A stretch of 64,000 bases of DNA from Anseranas semipalmata (taxonomy: Eukaryota > Chordata > Aves > Anseriformes > Anseranatidae): contig VXAA01001094.1 of NCBI GenBank assembly GCA_013399115.1, forward strand, positions 224,914 to 288,913. Direction: 5' to 3'. Of the stretch, positions 43,879 to 55,460 are shown piece after piece; position 1 is the stretch's first letter, and each line of letters starts with the position of its first letter. Position numbers and translations under genes: made by a program. A model generated the notes under the pieces. That model ran no database searches, was not told the origin of the DNA, and saw nothing but the letters and a program-made list of their open reading frames with translations.

Positions 43879-46164
43879 CTTGGAGGTTCCACATATCCCA
43901 TGTTAGTACACTTGTGGGGAAGGGAAGAAACATGCAAAAATAAAAGCAAATTAATAGAGCATAGCTAGGTTAAACATGGCACATTTACGCAGTATTTGAT
44001 ATACACTTTCCTTGTGTGCTCCAAGCAGGAGAAAATATGCATGTCTTACTTCCACGTTTAGAAATCCATAAAGTAAAAAAAAAAATAAATCACCCACTCA
44101 TCTTCCTGTAAGGAAGAAAAGAGGTGAAGGAAAGAACAAGAGTGCAAATCAGGCAAACAAGTTTAATTACAATCCTAGGGAAAAGAAACCACAAGGATGT
44201 ATTATTTGCAGTCAGTCAACTCACCACCCCGGGAACTTCACAGTAGGTTTCCTCTGCTGTCATGTTATGGTCTACATGAAGTTCAGGCTGTTGCACATCA
44301 ACTTGTGGGATATGTCAATAGGAAGACAGGTTTTAAAATTGCTGAACAGTTGCAATCTAACTCCAGTCTGTCTGCTTGCTTGTATAGACGCCTTCACCAG
44401 TGTGTCTGAGAACTTCCTAAATAAAGGATTAAGTGTAACAACTCATTCTCAGTTTGTGGATGAAAGAGCTTGGTAGGTTTGTGGATTTGTCTGCATGGGA
44501 TGGAGAGGATTTCTGGTGCTTGTATCTGAAGAACTAATTGAGGAAATATTTAACCTCAAGGAAATATCTTTTGCATTTATTTCAGAGTGTTAAGGTCTGA
44601 AGCGATCTCAGTGGGGAATGAGTTTCTAGAATTTCATTGTCCATAAAATCCTGCGTTGTATTTCCCACACTGGAAGGCCCCGTATTGTTCCAGTAGTGGC
44701 TTTCTGTGACAAGTCAGGGCCACAAGGGGAAGGCAAATGCTGTATTTGCCTGAAGTACTGCCTGAATAGAATTTTCTTTGCGTTATTGACCCATATGTCT
44801 TCTCAGTCCATGAAATACTGCATTTGGATGTTCTGCCACAATGCACATATTGCATTCGACCATCACAACATACTGTATGATAGAGATGAAATATTAAGAA
44901 TAACCATCCTACGCACCTTGTTCCTTTGTGACTTCTTTCTTCCTTATGAACAGTGTGCTGACTGTGGAGGCTGTGACACCTTTGGCATTGTTGCAGGACT
45001 CTGCTGAAGTGGCATAAGAGTAGCTTTCTTTCTGTGGGTCATAGCCAGAAGATGTGGACTCATGATAGACACGAGAGTTTCCTTCATATAATACAAACCA
45101 GCATAGTCTACAATGTAAGACATGTTTGTGGTGGTCATCTTTCACTTATCCCCTGATGCATAGCCACTAAAGGGTGTACTTCCAGGTTCAGGTGCAGTGG
45201 GCAAGGATTCTGGTCCTGTTTTCCTGTGGGTCACACTGTTACCTGATACACATTTGAGGTAATGGTAAGAATGAAGATGAATGTCTCTTGCACAACAGTA
45301 AAGTTCTTTTAGTTTGTCCCAGTGTTTCTGGGGCTTTGCTCCTGCAGGACACAACTTTGCAGAAATCCTATTGGATTTCAAGGTCTACAGACATGTTCAA
45401 CTGAATTTATGGTGCAACGAAGGAAGGATTAACCCCAATCATCTAAACGTTAAGTGGTTACATTAAGCTAGTCAGCTAAGCATCCTCTATATTCAGGGAA
45501 AAAAGAGAAAGACAATATCTACATAAGCATGCTGAATCACACAGTGCCTATCAGCAGTGCCTGTCTCTTTATTTGTATCCATTGGAACTAAGTTAGGTGG
45601 TCAGCTTAGACTAGGTGAACACTTTTTAGAGGGTTGAAGTCAGATCCCAGCCTTGCAAGTTACGAAGCCAGCATGGAACTGGTACACTCATTGCTGCTAT
45701 AGCCTACCAATAGCTGTTATCATACCCTTACCTCTTCATCTACTGGCTTTTCAGTAACTGGATTCACTGTATGACTACTTAGAATAGGTCTAAGTTTGTC
45801 ACTGGGAAACCTACTGAAAATATCAGTAAACTAACTGGAAATTGTAATAATAGAAGTACTCTTTGTTTATTTTTGCTTTTAGCCAAGTTAGTTGATTGAT
45901 TTCTTATCACGTACCAGAAGAGTGTCAAGATATCTCTTCTCCTTTGATGTAGAATGTCTCCACAGCAAGAAAGACTGGAAACCAGGTCTCCACTGTCCTC
46001 CACCTCACAGAGGAAACCTGCTGGTACAGCCAAAGAGAAATCAGGACATGTGTGATTAGAAAGACAAGCCTTTCCAGCTCATGGCAAAACAATAGTGACC
46101 TTGTGACCTCTTCCAAAGTTTTACAGTTTGGAGTTCATATTGTTGTTTTGCAGTGTGCAAGTGA
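43879..46164. other. Region upstream of the collagen remnant, nothing firm
   Basis: Apart from the weak 44-nt block, no exon is supported. The minus-strand frame 46116-45925 contains LVFLIT, which recalls the core strand of von Willebrand A domains that precede the collagen region in some collagens, but no MIDAS motif or other VWA landmarks follow, so it is not called. A minus-strand stretch ending at 44225 reads CEVPGV before a gtgagt donor and is also unassigned. Confidence 0.4.
45180..45223 (-). pseudogene. Possible collagen-like exon of 44 nt
   Basis: After acceptor gtgacccacag the 44-nt block holds GPE followed by Ser-, Thr- and Glu-started triplets with Pro-rich X-Y residues (LP, AP, PG), and ends at GGAA|gtacac. 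The length is one short of 45. It would be the most 5' block of the remnant. Weak, since only one clear Gly triplet remains. Confidence 0.3.
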
Positions 46165-46222
46165 ACAGGCTAGGTGACCTGCTGAGATCCTTTTCAACCT
46201 GAATGTTCCCATGATCCTGTGG
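46165..46222 (+). mobile_element. Short CR1 3' end, plus orientation
   Basis: The stretch ggtgacctgctgagatcc, then ttttcaacctgaatgttcccatgatcc, matches the CR1 3' terminus in forward orientation. It is the only plus-strand CR1 piece recognised in the window and only about 60 bases long. Confidence 0.65.
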
Positions 46223-48122
46223 TACACTAACCTGAGATACAGCTTAATAATCTTCAGAGTGAAACAAAGAAGAGTAGTTACTCTTCAGGGAGACATACCA
46301 CCTTCATTAATGTATATTGTTTGGTTCTTTTTTTTTTTTTTTTTTTCATTAATTAGCAAATAGGACAGAGCTATACTATATTCTACTAATGTGATATTTA
46401 ATATCTGTTGTTTTATCTGAAGCTTCAACTTATTAAGGCCAAACAACTAACTTAGCTTCACTGAAACTTGGATGAATTACACAACTTGTGTAGAGAATAA
46501 AAGAGCTTGACACAAGAAGCGTTATGAGAAAAATGAGATTTTTTTAAAAAAAGAAAATTGCTAGAATACTGCACTATTTTTGGTATACAGATGCAACACA
46601 ATGCTGTATTACAGGATAAACAAAAAGCATTTTTACAAAACAAGTAGTTTATTTTCTTGCTGAGTGTCAACGGCTTGCTGCAAGTATTGGAGGTGTGTGT
46701 TATTTCTCAGAGGAAACCATGCAAAAAATTTTTATAGAAGAAAATTCAGAGCAACTTGAGTTTAAACATTAGACAACAGTTTCCCTAATGAGAAACATAA
46801 CTAGAACTAGCCTGTATTTTCAGCAACCTATTACATACCAGCAAAAGTTAACATTGGCTGAATTTTTTAGAAGAGAGAAACTGGAGTGTCTGTGGAAGTT
46901 CTAAAATTAATTTGTAATAGAGATGCAACATTCCTTTACTATGGCAGTCAAGGCAGAGAGGTTTATTCTAGCATATTTAACATTGGTTTCAGCTAAAATA
47001 AGTTAGGAGCCACATTCTCAGAATTAGTGCTGCAGTGCTGAGAGCACAACCTTTTCAGATAACTAAGTCCTCTGCAGAAAAAAGAAAGAAAGAAAGACAG
47101 AAAGAAAGGAAAAAAAAAAAAAGCTATTTGCTCTTTTACAAAAACAACTGTAGCAGCTTGAGTCCCAGCCCTTGCAGAGAGCTTAGAATGCTCACCCAAA
47201 GTATGAGAATGTTTCCACCAGAAAGGAAGTCATTGTAACATCTTAGTAATAACACCTGGAACCCGTAGAACTTGGGTGCGTGCCTCATGGTAAGTGTGGG
47301 GTTTAAGCACTTACCTGAATTGTAGTTCTTACAATCAGTGGTAAAATGTGAAGATCACTTACAAAAAATGTAATAGTTCAGTAAACTACTATAAGGATAT
47401 ATGTGTATGTATATCTTTATATATCTGAGACTGGAGGGTCTCTGCAAGTGAATAAGCTTAACGAACATTACACCTCTTACATCCCTTTCCTTTTTATTTT
47501 TCTTTTTGTTATTTTTAATAAGTATCCTTAATATATTTTCAAGCTTGCAAAGCAGAAAATACTCCTTAAAATTTAAGTAGAAAGGAAAAAAAAATTACAA
47601 TTTTCACCAGCGTTTAGGATCTATTAATTCCCGAATCAGGTCAGGAATATGAGTAACAAAGATCAGCTGGTAGCCAGACTAGACATTCCCAACCAGAGGA
47701 GAAGGTTACACAGTGCCTTTTGTGAACACAAAGGAAGAGCTCCTGAATGTGAACACGGCAGAGACATATTGGTTCTTTGAGTTTATGAAATCAACAGGCA
47801 AGTGCAAATCTGAGTGTAGTTTTGCTTTTGATCCAACATCTATAGTGAATAGGGTGATTTTATTTGTATACGGAGATGCAGATAAAGATTGAATCTAAGA
47901 AATTTTCAAAAGTTAAAAAATGCAAACCACAACAGAAAATGGCTTCAGTTAAAATATAATTTGAGGTGCCTTGGTGTGATGCGCATGTTAATTTTCACTG
48001 CAAACCTTTTCTGTTTAGCATTCTGTCACTTGGCTAATATACCCATAAATCTTAATGAAAATACTTTAACTGCATTATTAACAAATGAGTGTAAGTTAAA
48101 TGCAATTACTACTGTCCATTTA
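46223..48122. other. Non-coding stretch with simple repeats
   Basis: No gene is supported. Contains a T-run (46330-46346) and a GAAA-rich block (47077-47121). Short open frames here have no splice context. Confidence 0.6.
47077..47121. repeat. (GAAA)n purine repeat
   Basis: About 45 bases of GAAA units with a few variants, passing into an A-run. Confidence 0.85.
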
Positions 48123-48620
48123 ATGGCACAGAATGGTTGAGGTGGAAAGAGACCTTTAGAGGTCACTTGGTCCAACTCTCCTGCTCAAGAAGGGTCACCT
48201 ACATCTGGTTGCCCAGAACCATGTCCAGCTGGTTTTTGAATATCTCCAAGGAGGGAGACTCCACAACCTCTCTGAACAACCTGTGCCAGTGCTCAGTCAC
48301 CCTCACTGTGAAAAAGTGTTTCCTGATGTTCGGGTGCAAGCTCCTATGTTTCAGCTTGTGCCCATGGCATCTTGTCCTGCCACTGAGCACCACTGAAAAG
48401 AGCTTGGCTTTTGCACCCTCTCTCCAGGTATTTGCACACACTGATGAGATCCCCCCGGCCCTCCTCTTTTCTAGGCTGAACAATCCCAGCTCTCTCAGCC
48501 TTTCCTCACAGGAGAGATGCTGCAACCCCTTAATCATCTTCATGACTCTTTGCTTGATCTATCTCCAGTAGCTACTTCTCTCTCTTGTACTGCGGAGCCT
48601 AGAACTGTACACTAGAGGCA
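48123..48620 (-). mobile_element. CR1 LINE, 3' part
   Basis: The minus strand encodes the end of CR1 ORF2 (48543-48199): [20 protein letters not shown], then EHWHRLFREVVESPSLEIFK, followed by the 3' end at 48123. It is very similar to the copy at 55.5 kb, so both belong to one subfamily. Roughly 500 bases, 5'-truncated. Confidence 0.92.
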
Positions 48621-49462
48621 CTAGACATAATAACTTGCAATGACTTACAAGACAGAACTTGATGAAAAAATATTTTATACATTTTTTTCCCTCAATTTTA
48701 ACATGATTTCAGTGGAAACTAGACATATATGAATGACCAGATCTTTCTCTAGATGGCTGTAGGCACAAAGCAATTCCTGTATGCTTTTTCTCCTGATGTG
48801 CCTTATCTCACACTCCATCAGCACTGAATTCTAACAGCTCTGGTGACTCCTAGTCTTTAAAAATGAACCCTGAAATTTCCACAATTCTCTTGAATACTCA
48901 TTGATCTAAATAATTTTGTGTCACCTGGATGTTTTGCCCTTTCACTGTTAATCCCTGTCTTCTTCGAAATCTATCCTCCTTCATGGGACTTCTGTGTTTC
49001 TTTGTTTCTTTTGTTAAGTTACAAGTGACTTTCTCTTTGTTTTGGTATTTTTCTTAACTGCAGGACTATTTTGCCTCTTGTTGAATGGTCACTTACTTTA
49101 GTATCCTTGGGAGATATGAGAAGGTTGACCTTGTTTTCTTCTTAAAAGATGGGAGGGAGAAAGGAGTTGTCACTTACTGGAAGCACTGATTCAGTGCAAT
49201 GCTTCCAGGTTTAATTCTGAATTAAGATGATATGGAGCTTGAAGGCATGTTTAAAATTATGTACATAGCTAAGTGCTTTGTTGCCTTTGAGCATGAATGA
49301 ATACAGATCAGCACTGGTGAAAACAGACAACTTCAGTGATTCAGTGGTTCTCTGACATGCTTTTCCTTAAAAGGGGAACAAAACTTACCATAACAAATTA
49401 CTGAAGTCACAGCTGCTTAAAATTCTGAAATCGTAGCAGCTTATTTACCTTTTCCATTACAG
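48621..49462. other. Non-coding stretch, nothing seen
   Basis: No gene, repeat or motif recognised. Confidence 0.6.
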
Positions 49463-49518
49463 ATTCACAGAATTGTAGGGGTTGGAAGGGACCTCCAGAG
49501 ATCATCGGGTCCAACCCC
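49463..49518 (-). mobile_element. Very short CR1 3' fragment
   Basis: The stretch attcacagaattgtaggggt, then tggaagggacctccagagatc, then gggtccaacccc is the reverse complement of a CR1 3' end. Only about 55 bases remain, followed directly by a tandem repeat. Confidence 0.8.
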
Positions 49519-49578
49519 TTGTTGTTACTTGATGTTATTTGTTGTTACCTTGATGTTACTTGTTGTTACCTTGATGTG
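49519..49578. repeat. Threefold 20-21-nt tandem repeat
   Basis: Three units of TTGTTGTTAC(C)TTGATGTT(A/G) follow one another immediately after the CR1 fragment. Confidence 0.85.
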
Positions 49579-52500
49579 TTAGAAAATCATGGTTTTTGTT
49601 ACAATTTTAAGGAGCATCTTCCTGTGTCCCAGTACTAGTTTCAGGAAAAAAGTACTCTTGGCCATGTAGCTATTGAGTAACATGCTAATCTTTTAGGCTA
49701 GAAGTCCTGAAAGCCTAAAGGAAACAACAGTTTACTGCTCAGTGTAGAAGTTACTTGATTTATACAACCTCTTACTAAGACTGATAAAAATAAGATATTT
49801 TGTCACTGCAATAAATGCTGTAATAAGATATGCATGTGTATGTATGGATATCACATATGTGCATATATCTTCATATGCTTTTGTAATACATCAGGAGCAA
49901 CTGCTTAACCAAGTAGGCCACCCAAGTCAGCAGTGCGTAGTAGTCTGCAATGTGTGTCAGATGTGTGTGTCATCCTGCAATAACTTTTAAGGTACAGTTT
50001 TGCCTTGCAGATTATCAGTGTCTGAGCATTCTCTCTTGAGACATGAAAATATTTCCATTTAATTTCCATTTCATTTTAAATGGGTTGTTCAGTAGAAGGT
50101 TATTCAAACCAGGCTGCTAAATTCAGCATTTTGCATTGATGTGGGAACCACTGAAATGAAAGTTAAAGGAGCTGGTCTCAGATGAGCAGAAGGAGTTCCA
50201 GTGCAGTGGCTCCGGTGGAAAGTGTGGCCAGATTAAATTTTAATCTATTTCTTACTTGTCCTGAGAATGAAAAGTTACACAGAGAATCAAAACACCAAGC
50301 TAGTGGTACTGGAATCACTTCCTAGAGGAGATGACTTTGTGATGGAGCAGTTTTGTATTTCATGGACCACATCCTTGCCTGTTTGCAGTCTCAGAACAGT
50401 GGCAAATACAGCCTTGACTGACATGTTAAAGCAATTTTGGAAAGGATACATGTGTTTCCAACTGCCTTTTAATGAAAGGGAAGGAGGCAGAACTGTGGTT
50501 CCCACTCACACCGGTTCTTAAACAGTCCCCCTAGCTTCAGATGGATTGATTGAAATACAGCCTGAATATTCACAGGTGCAAGTCTCAGTGAGACTACTCA
50601 CATGCTGACTATTAAGCAGCTATTCGATACTTTGTTATGTCATTGCCAGAGTGTCTAGAAAGCCAAGACTTACGACTTCATCTACTTTCTACTAGAATGG
50701 AAAGACAAGAGTCTTTCCCTCATAGGTGAATGTGCAGGCAAGTCCACCTTTAATTACAAGTGATTACAGGACACTATGATGTCTGTATTTACATCCTTTC
50801 CTTTCTCTCCCTGTTTTTCTTTTTCTAGCCTGAAGTTAGAAGAACAAACACATTTGCTTACCTCTTCACATGTGAAATACACAATACTTAAGTTCTTCTC
50901 AGTCACACACACTGTCTAATTTACTGTCATGCACTTCAGCAAATGCCATAAACATTAGCTTAATAAAAAGGACCAGCTTGCCATATGACACAGAATTAGA
51001 CATCTATAAGAATGCATGATCAGTCCAAAATTATATAGCCTAAAGTACACTTCAAGAAATCTTTCTGTAAGATTTTGTCATCTGGATAAATTATTTTAAG
51101 AGCCACACTGTCTTCCAAATTTAATTTTGAGAATAATATTCAGAGGCTGACTCTATAAACAGGCTTCTAAATGGTTTTTAAAAAAGTTAATAAACGAAAA
51201 GAGAGGTTTTACTATACTTTTGTACTCGAGTTGGATATAACTTCCCATTTCCTGGCCTCTAAAACCACTGTCCAGATATGTACCAGTAATTCCACATAAA
51301 GTAATAACCCTTGTTTTAACCCTTACCCTTCATAGCTGCATCTCTGTGTATTTTCTGTCTTCCTTGACTGCCTTTTCCCTGGTGAAATGACTTTTCAAGA
51401 CAGTTTTCCATCAGCTTCCTGTGTGGCAACAATTTCATGCCGATCTTAGTGCTCCAGCCATGCCAATAGTAATTCTCAAAATGGTGAGAAATACCTGCTT
51501 CCAGAATGCAAACGTGTCTGACTCTCTTAGATTCGCTGCTCAGTTCTCTTCTTTTCACCTACCCCTTACCTCAACATGATCTGTGATTAAACTAGTGCAT
51601 ATGGTTTTTGCATTTTCTTCAGTATTCTTTTCTGTAGGAAGGAAATGTAAAAACCTGTCATTAAAATGCTGAAATGACAAGCAAAGGACATTTAACATTC
51701 CTAGAATAATTTAAATCCAGCCTTATTTCAAATACGAAATATTTTCTTTCTTTTTCTGATGCATTTTGCAGATATATATGTAAAAGCTTTTCCATAACAC
51801 ACATCACCTTTTAGCATATGTTGCCTCACAGACCCTCTTGGTCTTCCCTAAAAGAAAAGAAGTTCTGACTCCACCTACTCCCTTCACTCCAGCTACCTCT
51901 TTCACCTTACTGTGTTGACCTCTTCTTTTCTACTTTCTTAATTCCTTTCCCTATGTCTTTTATAATGAACTGAAATTGTCTTGACAAAGGTCTCCTGCTA
52001 TCCCTAAGGATAAACGCTTCATCTTTATTTTCCAGGATCTCACTGTTGCTTTGGCAGTTGGTGATCATCCTCTCTCTTGTTGTGGTTTATTTTGTGTGTG
52101 TATCTTGCTTCTTTTCTGCAACTCACAAAATGAACTACATTATTTGTAGAATCAAGACTAGTAATATGAGACAGTGCAGAGTTTATTTGTACAATATAGC
52201 CAACTTAACAGTGCTGTAAAACTCATTTTTCATATACCCAAACTGTGGAAAAATGATACTATATGGTCTTCTGACACAGAGAAATATAATGAAGTGGAAT
52301 ACTTCAGCACTTTACTTGGAAGAAAATAAAGTTTTCATTATATGGACAGATTTGTAGATGAACTTTAGAATTTAAAATGAACAGACTGTTGTACACTTAT
52401 TAGTTGTCTTGTCATCTGTGATCAGTCCTGCTTGTATCAGCAGCAACTATACTGCTTCGGTATTCTCCTTTGGGACCTGATTATGTCTTGTTGTACATCT

Positions 52501-52690
52501 AATAAGATGTAAGGGGAAAACGTTAGTGTGGGAGCTCAACTGCTGCAAGTCATCCAAGTCAAATGACACGTTGCATGTATTTTTCTTGAGCTTGGCAAGA
52601 TGTCAGAAATGCGTGAACTGAGTCGCTTCTCAAAACCTCGTCTCTTTTTGCCAGCTACACCAGTTTTACCTTAATAAATACCCTAATAAA
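49579..52690. other. Non-coding stretch, nothing seen
   Basis: AT-rich sequence with only short, unsupported open frames (for example 50267-50521 on plus and 51558-51316 on minus). No splice-flanked exon, transposon or RNA gene was recognised. Confidence 0.6.
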
Positions 52691-52995
52691 AGGTATCGCC
52701 TCCTCCTGTGATGCTGTTTGCCCTGCATCGTGCAGTCCCCCAACGGCATCGGGCAGCCCCGCTCTGGGGACACGCCACCCCACGCCGCGCGTTCCCGCGG
52801 GGAAGCACGCCGCTCTCCGTGGTGCTGAACCGCCGCGTGGGCCGGTGCGGCCACGCAGTGCAGGCGGAGCGTGGCTGAGCCCACGCCGCGTGGGGCCGGG
52901 AGCTGCGGCTCCCCCCAGGGGTGTCGGGGCCCGCGCCATCCTGCCACCCACGCATGGAGCTCCATCGTTTGTGGAACGTGGGACTGGCGTCCTCA
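52691..52995. promoter_or_regulatory. Isolated CpG-rich block
   Basis: About 300 bases are strongly GC- and CpG-rich (roughly forty CpG by eye, for example acgccgcgcgttcccgcggg) in the middle of AT-rich, CpG-poor DNA. The base composition is that of a CpG island. No gene start, splice-flanked exon or known protein sequence was found on either side; the overlapping open frames are probably a composition effect. It could be an orphan CpG island, a promoter of a non-coding RNA, or a GC-rich repeat. Confidence 0.65.
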
Positions 52996-55460
52996 TGACT
53001 CATAGCGGTCTATTGTACATGCCGGATCTGTTGTGAGAAGTTCTTGTCCTTGCTTGCACATTGTTTAGTGGACAATTTTCCCTTGGAAATGGATGTGACA
53101 ATTCCTTTTGTTATGTGTGAAATGAGTAAAAAGGGATATCCAGAGAAGGAACAGGGGATATGCTGAAACATGTAAGCTACACACTTCAGAGCTTTGTGTT
53201 CTCCAACAACCTGATGATATAAAGAAAACTTGAACTGAAATAGCATGTTCCTTAACAGATGCAAACCAGTTTCACTGAAATTGCCTTTTGTTTCTCACTC
53301 AGATTCCGATTAGTCAGACTGTGAGTCATAGCTATTGACTCTCAGATAAAGACCTTTCATCTACAATGAAACAATTTTGTCTATCAAAGTATTTTCTTTA
53401 AGACATACTAGTAATTTATTTTAGATAGTATTTTAACAGTGGTTTGTTCAATTTCTGTGCTTGAATAAGCAGAATTTTTCAGTAGCTACAGTACTGAGCA
53501 AACTACTATGAAGACAGTTTCAGAGATATTTATTCAGCCTGGAAAACATTTTTAAAACTTGGCCACTTGGAGGTGGGGAGGCAGGAAGGAAATTAATTCT
53601 CTGTGTCCCCTTTATTTAAGGTCTTAATTCTCCTTGTAGGAACCATATGACAGTGGAGATAAAAAGTATATTGAGTATTGTAAGTTGTCTCTTGCATAAA
53701 ATGGTTCCTTGGTCCTTGCTCTTTAGACTTTATTTTTCCTGCATTATTTTGTGTCACCTCCTATTCTTCTTAACTATCCTGGGTCTTATCCACTAGCTAA
53801 ATTGCTCTATTGCTTGCTTGATAGGCACAAGAAAAAGTAATGGTGAGAAGATCATAATGGAAAGTACGAGTGGATGGAATTATTTTATAGGCATTGCTCT
53901 GTTGGATGACTTCCATAGAGAAAAGACTAATACAGTACTATCTGTAGCTTTGCGTGAAAATACTGCAGAAGGACAATATACATTGAAAAGGTGACCCCCC
54001 CACACACATTAATAATGTCTCTGAACTCAGGACTTTATCTTTGCGGTTAAGCATTGTGCTTTTTATTTGTTTGTATGATATCCTATTCAAGGTGTACAAC
54101 AGTCATGAGTTAAGCTAGTGAAAGATGGAAAGTGGTAAGATGACTCAAATGCACCAGCTTATTCTTTGTTCAAAGATTGATTGCCTAGGGTCTCATTTAC
54201 ACATAAGGACAGTCAGGATAGTTAATATAAATTAATGACAGATATGAATTTTAGGTAAGTTCAGAGCATTAAGTTAAAACAGCCTTACTCTGTTTTAAAA
54301 ATAAATAAATAAATACACACATGTAGAATATAGCTTAACAAAAAAGTAATGCTTTAGAAGCTACAGTACTAAGTACAGTACAGCTAACTGTCCTAAGTTA
54401 CAGGATCTATCTGGCAAACCCTATGACAACGTGTTTCTGTTTTACAGCTGCATTAGAGGAGGATTTCCACAGAGCAGTCCAGTGAAGGACACAAATGAAT
54501 GCATTACAAAGGGGGTGGGGAGGATCACTAAGATTGAATAAACCTAGAGCTGGCGACTTGGACTGAGAGTCATTGGTAAGGTACTAGGAGATAGCTTGAA
54601 TGAAGAAGTAGGAACATGAAACTGCAGTGGCTGGATAAAGAAACAAGGAGGGAGGAAGGAAGATAGAAGGACAATGAGGGAGACCCTAACTTGAGCTCAG
54701 TGGGGAAAAGGCACGGAGATTGGAGCTACTATGAAAAGTCAGAATCGGGATTAGCAGGTAAGGAGAAGAACTAAGGAGGAGAAGGCAAAGGTGAATAAGG
54801 ACAAGGACATGATATGGACTAGTGAGTGAAACTGGTCCTTTTTGAATGGGTAAAGGAATCTGTGGCCACCAGAGTACACTCTCATCTTCACCAGAAGGGG
54901 ATTCCAGAGGTTTGACATTTTTCTGGCAAAGCGGGATGCAGCACTTCTTTGAAGGGCTGATTCACAAACAAAATGACAGCTTTGCTATCACAACATTTTT
55001 TACAGTAAGTGTCAGAATTTTGTGTGTTAGGTTAAAAGTTGGAACTTTGTTAATACCTGAAAGTGTTAATGATTCTGTAAGAAGGTGTTCCAGTGGTGGT
55101 GAGAGTGGAAAGGGATAAAGCATTCAATTTACCATTTCAAAAGCTAGAAAGTTATGATGCACATAATACAAAAAAGGCAAAGATTGACAAACTCAAAAAT
55201 CAGTAATTTTGCTGTTCCACATTCTGTTTGGCTCTTTGGTGGTATCATTAGGACACACCCTTTAATCTTCCCATCACTCTTTTTCACATGAAGTCTTACC
55301 TCATCAAGGGCAAAAGATGGAATTTTTTTCTGGCGATAAGTTAAGGCTGTGTAGTGAAAGCATTGTTATCTGTCTAGATTTGTCTCTTTTGCCACAGATG
55401 TTAGACAATGTGAATTAGGAAATCAAACAGAAGGTTGCAAAAAGAGGAAAGATGTTATAT
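52996..55460. other. Non-coding stretch, partly purine-rich
   Basis: No gene is supported. The part from about 54480 to 54830 is markedly rich in A and G on the plus strand (ggagggaggaaggaagatag, aaggagaagaactaaggagg) and may be a degraded simple repeat. Confidence 0.55.

Noticed and set aside
45142..45381. Cysteine-containing minus-strand frame (KLKELYCCARDIH)
   Set aside because: No match to Kunitz, NC1 or other collagen terminal domains that I know; only its Pro-rich end was kept as a weak collagen-like block.
45925..46116. Minus-strand frame with LVFLIT resembling a von Willebrand A strand
   Set aside because: Only one short strand-like motif; no MIDAS motif, no other VWA landmarks and no splice-flanked exon. 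Not enough to place a VWA domain ahead of the collagen remnant.
52655..53003. Three overlapping minus-strand frames across the CpG block
   Set aside because: All frames stay open because stop codons are rare in GC-rich DNA; no conserved protein sequence.
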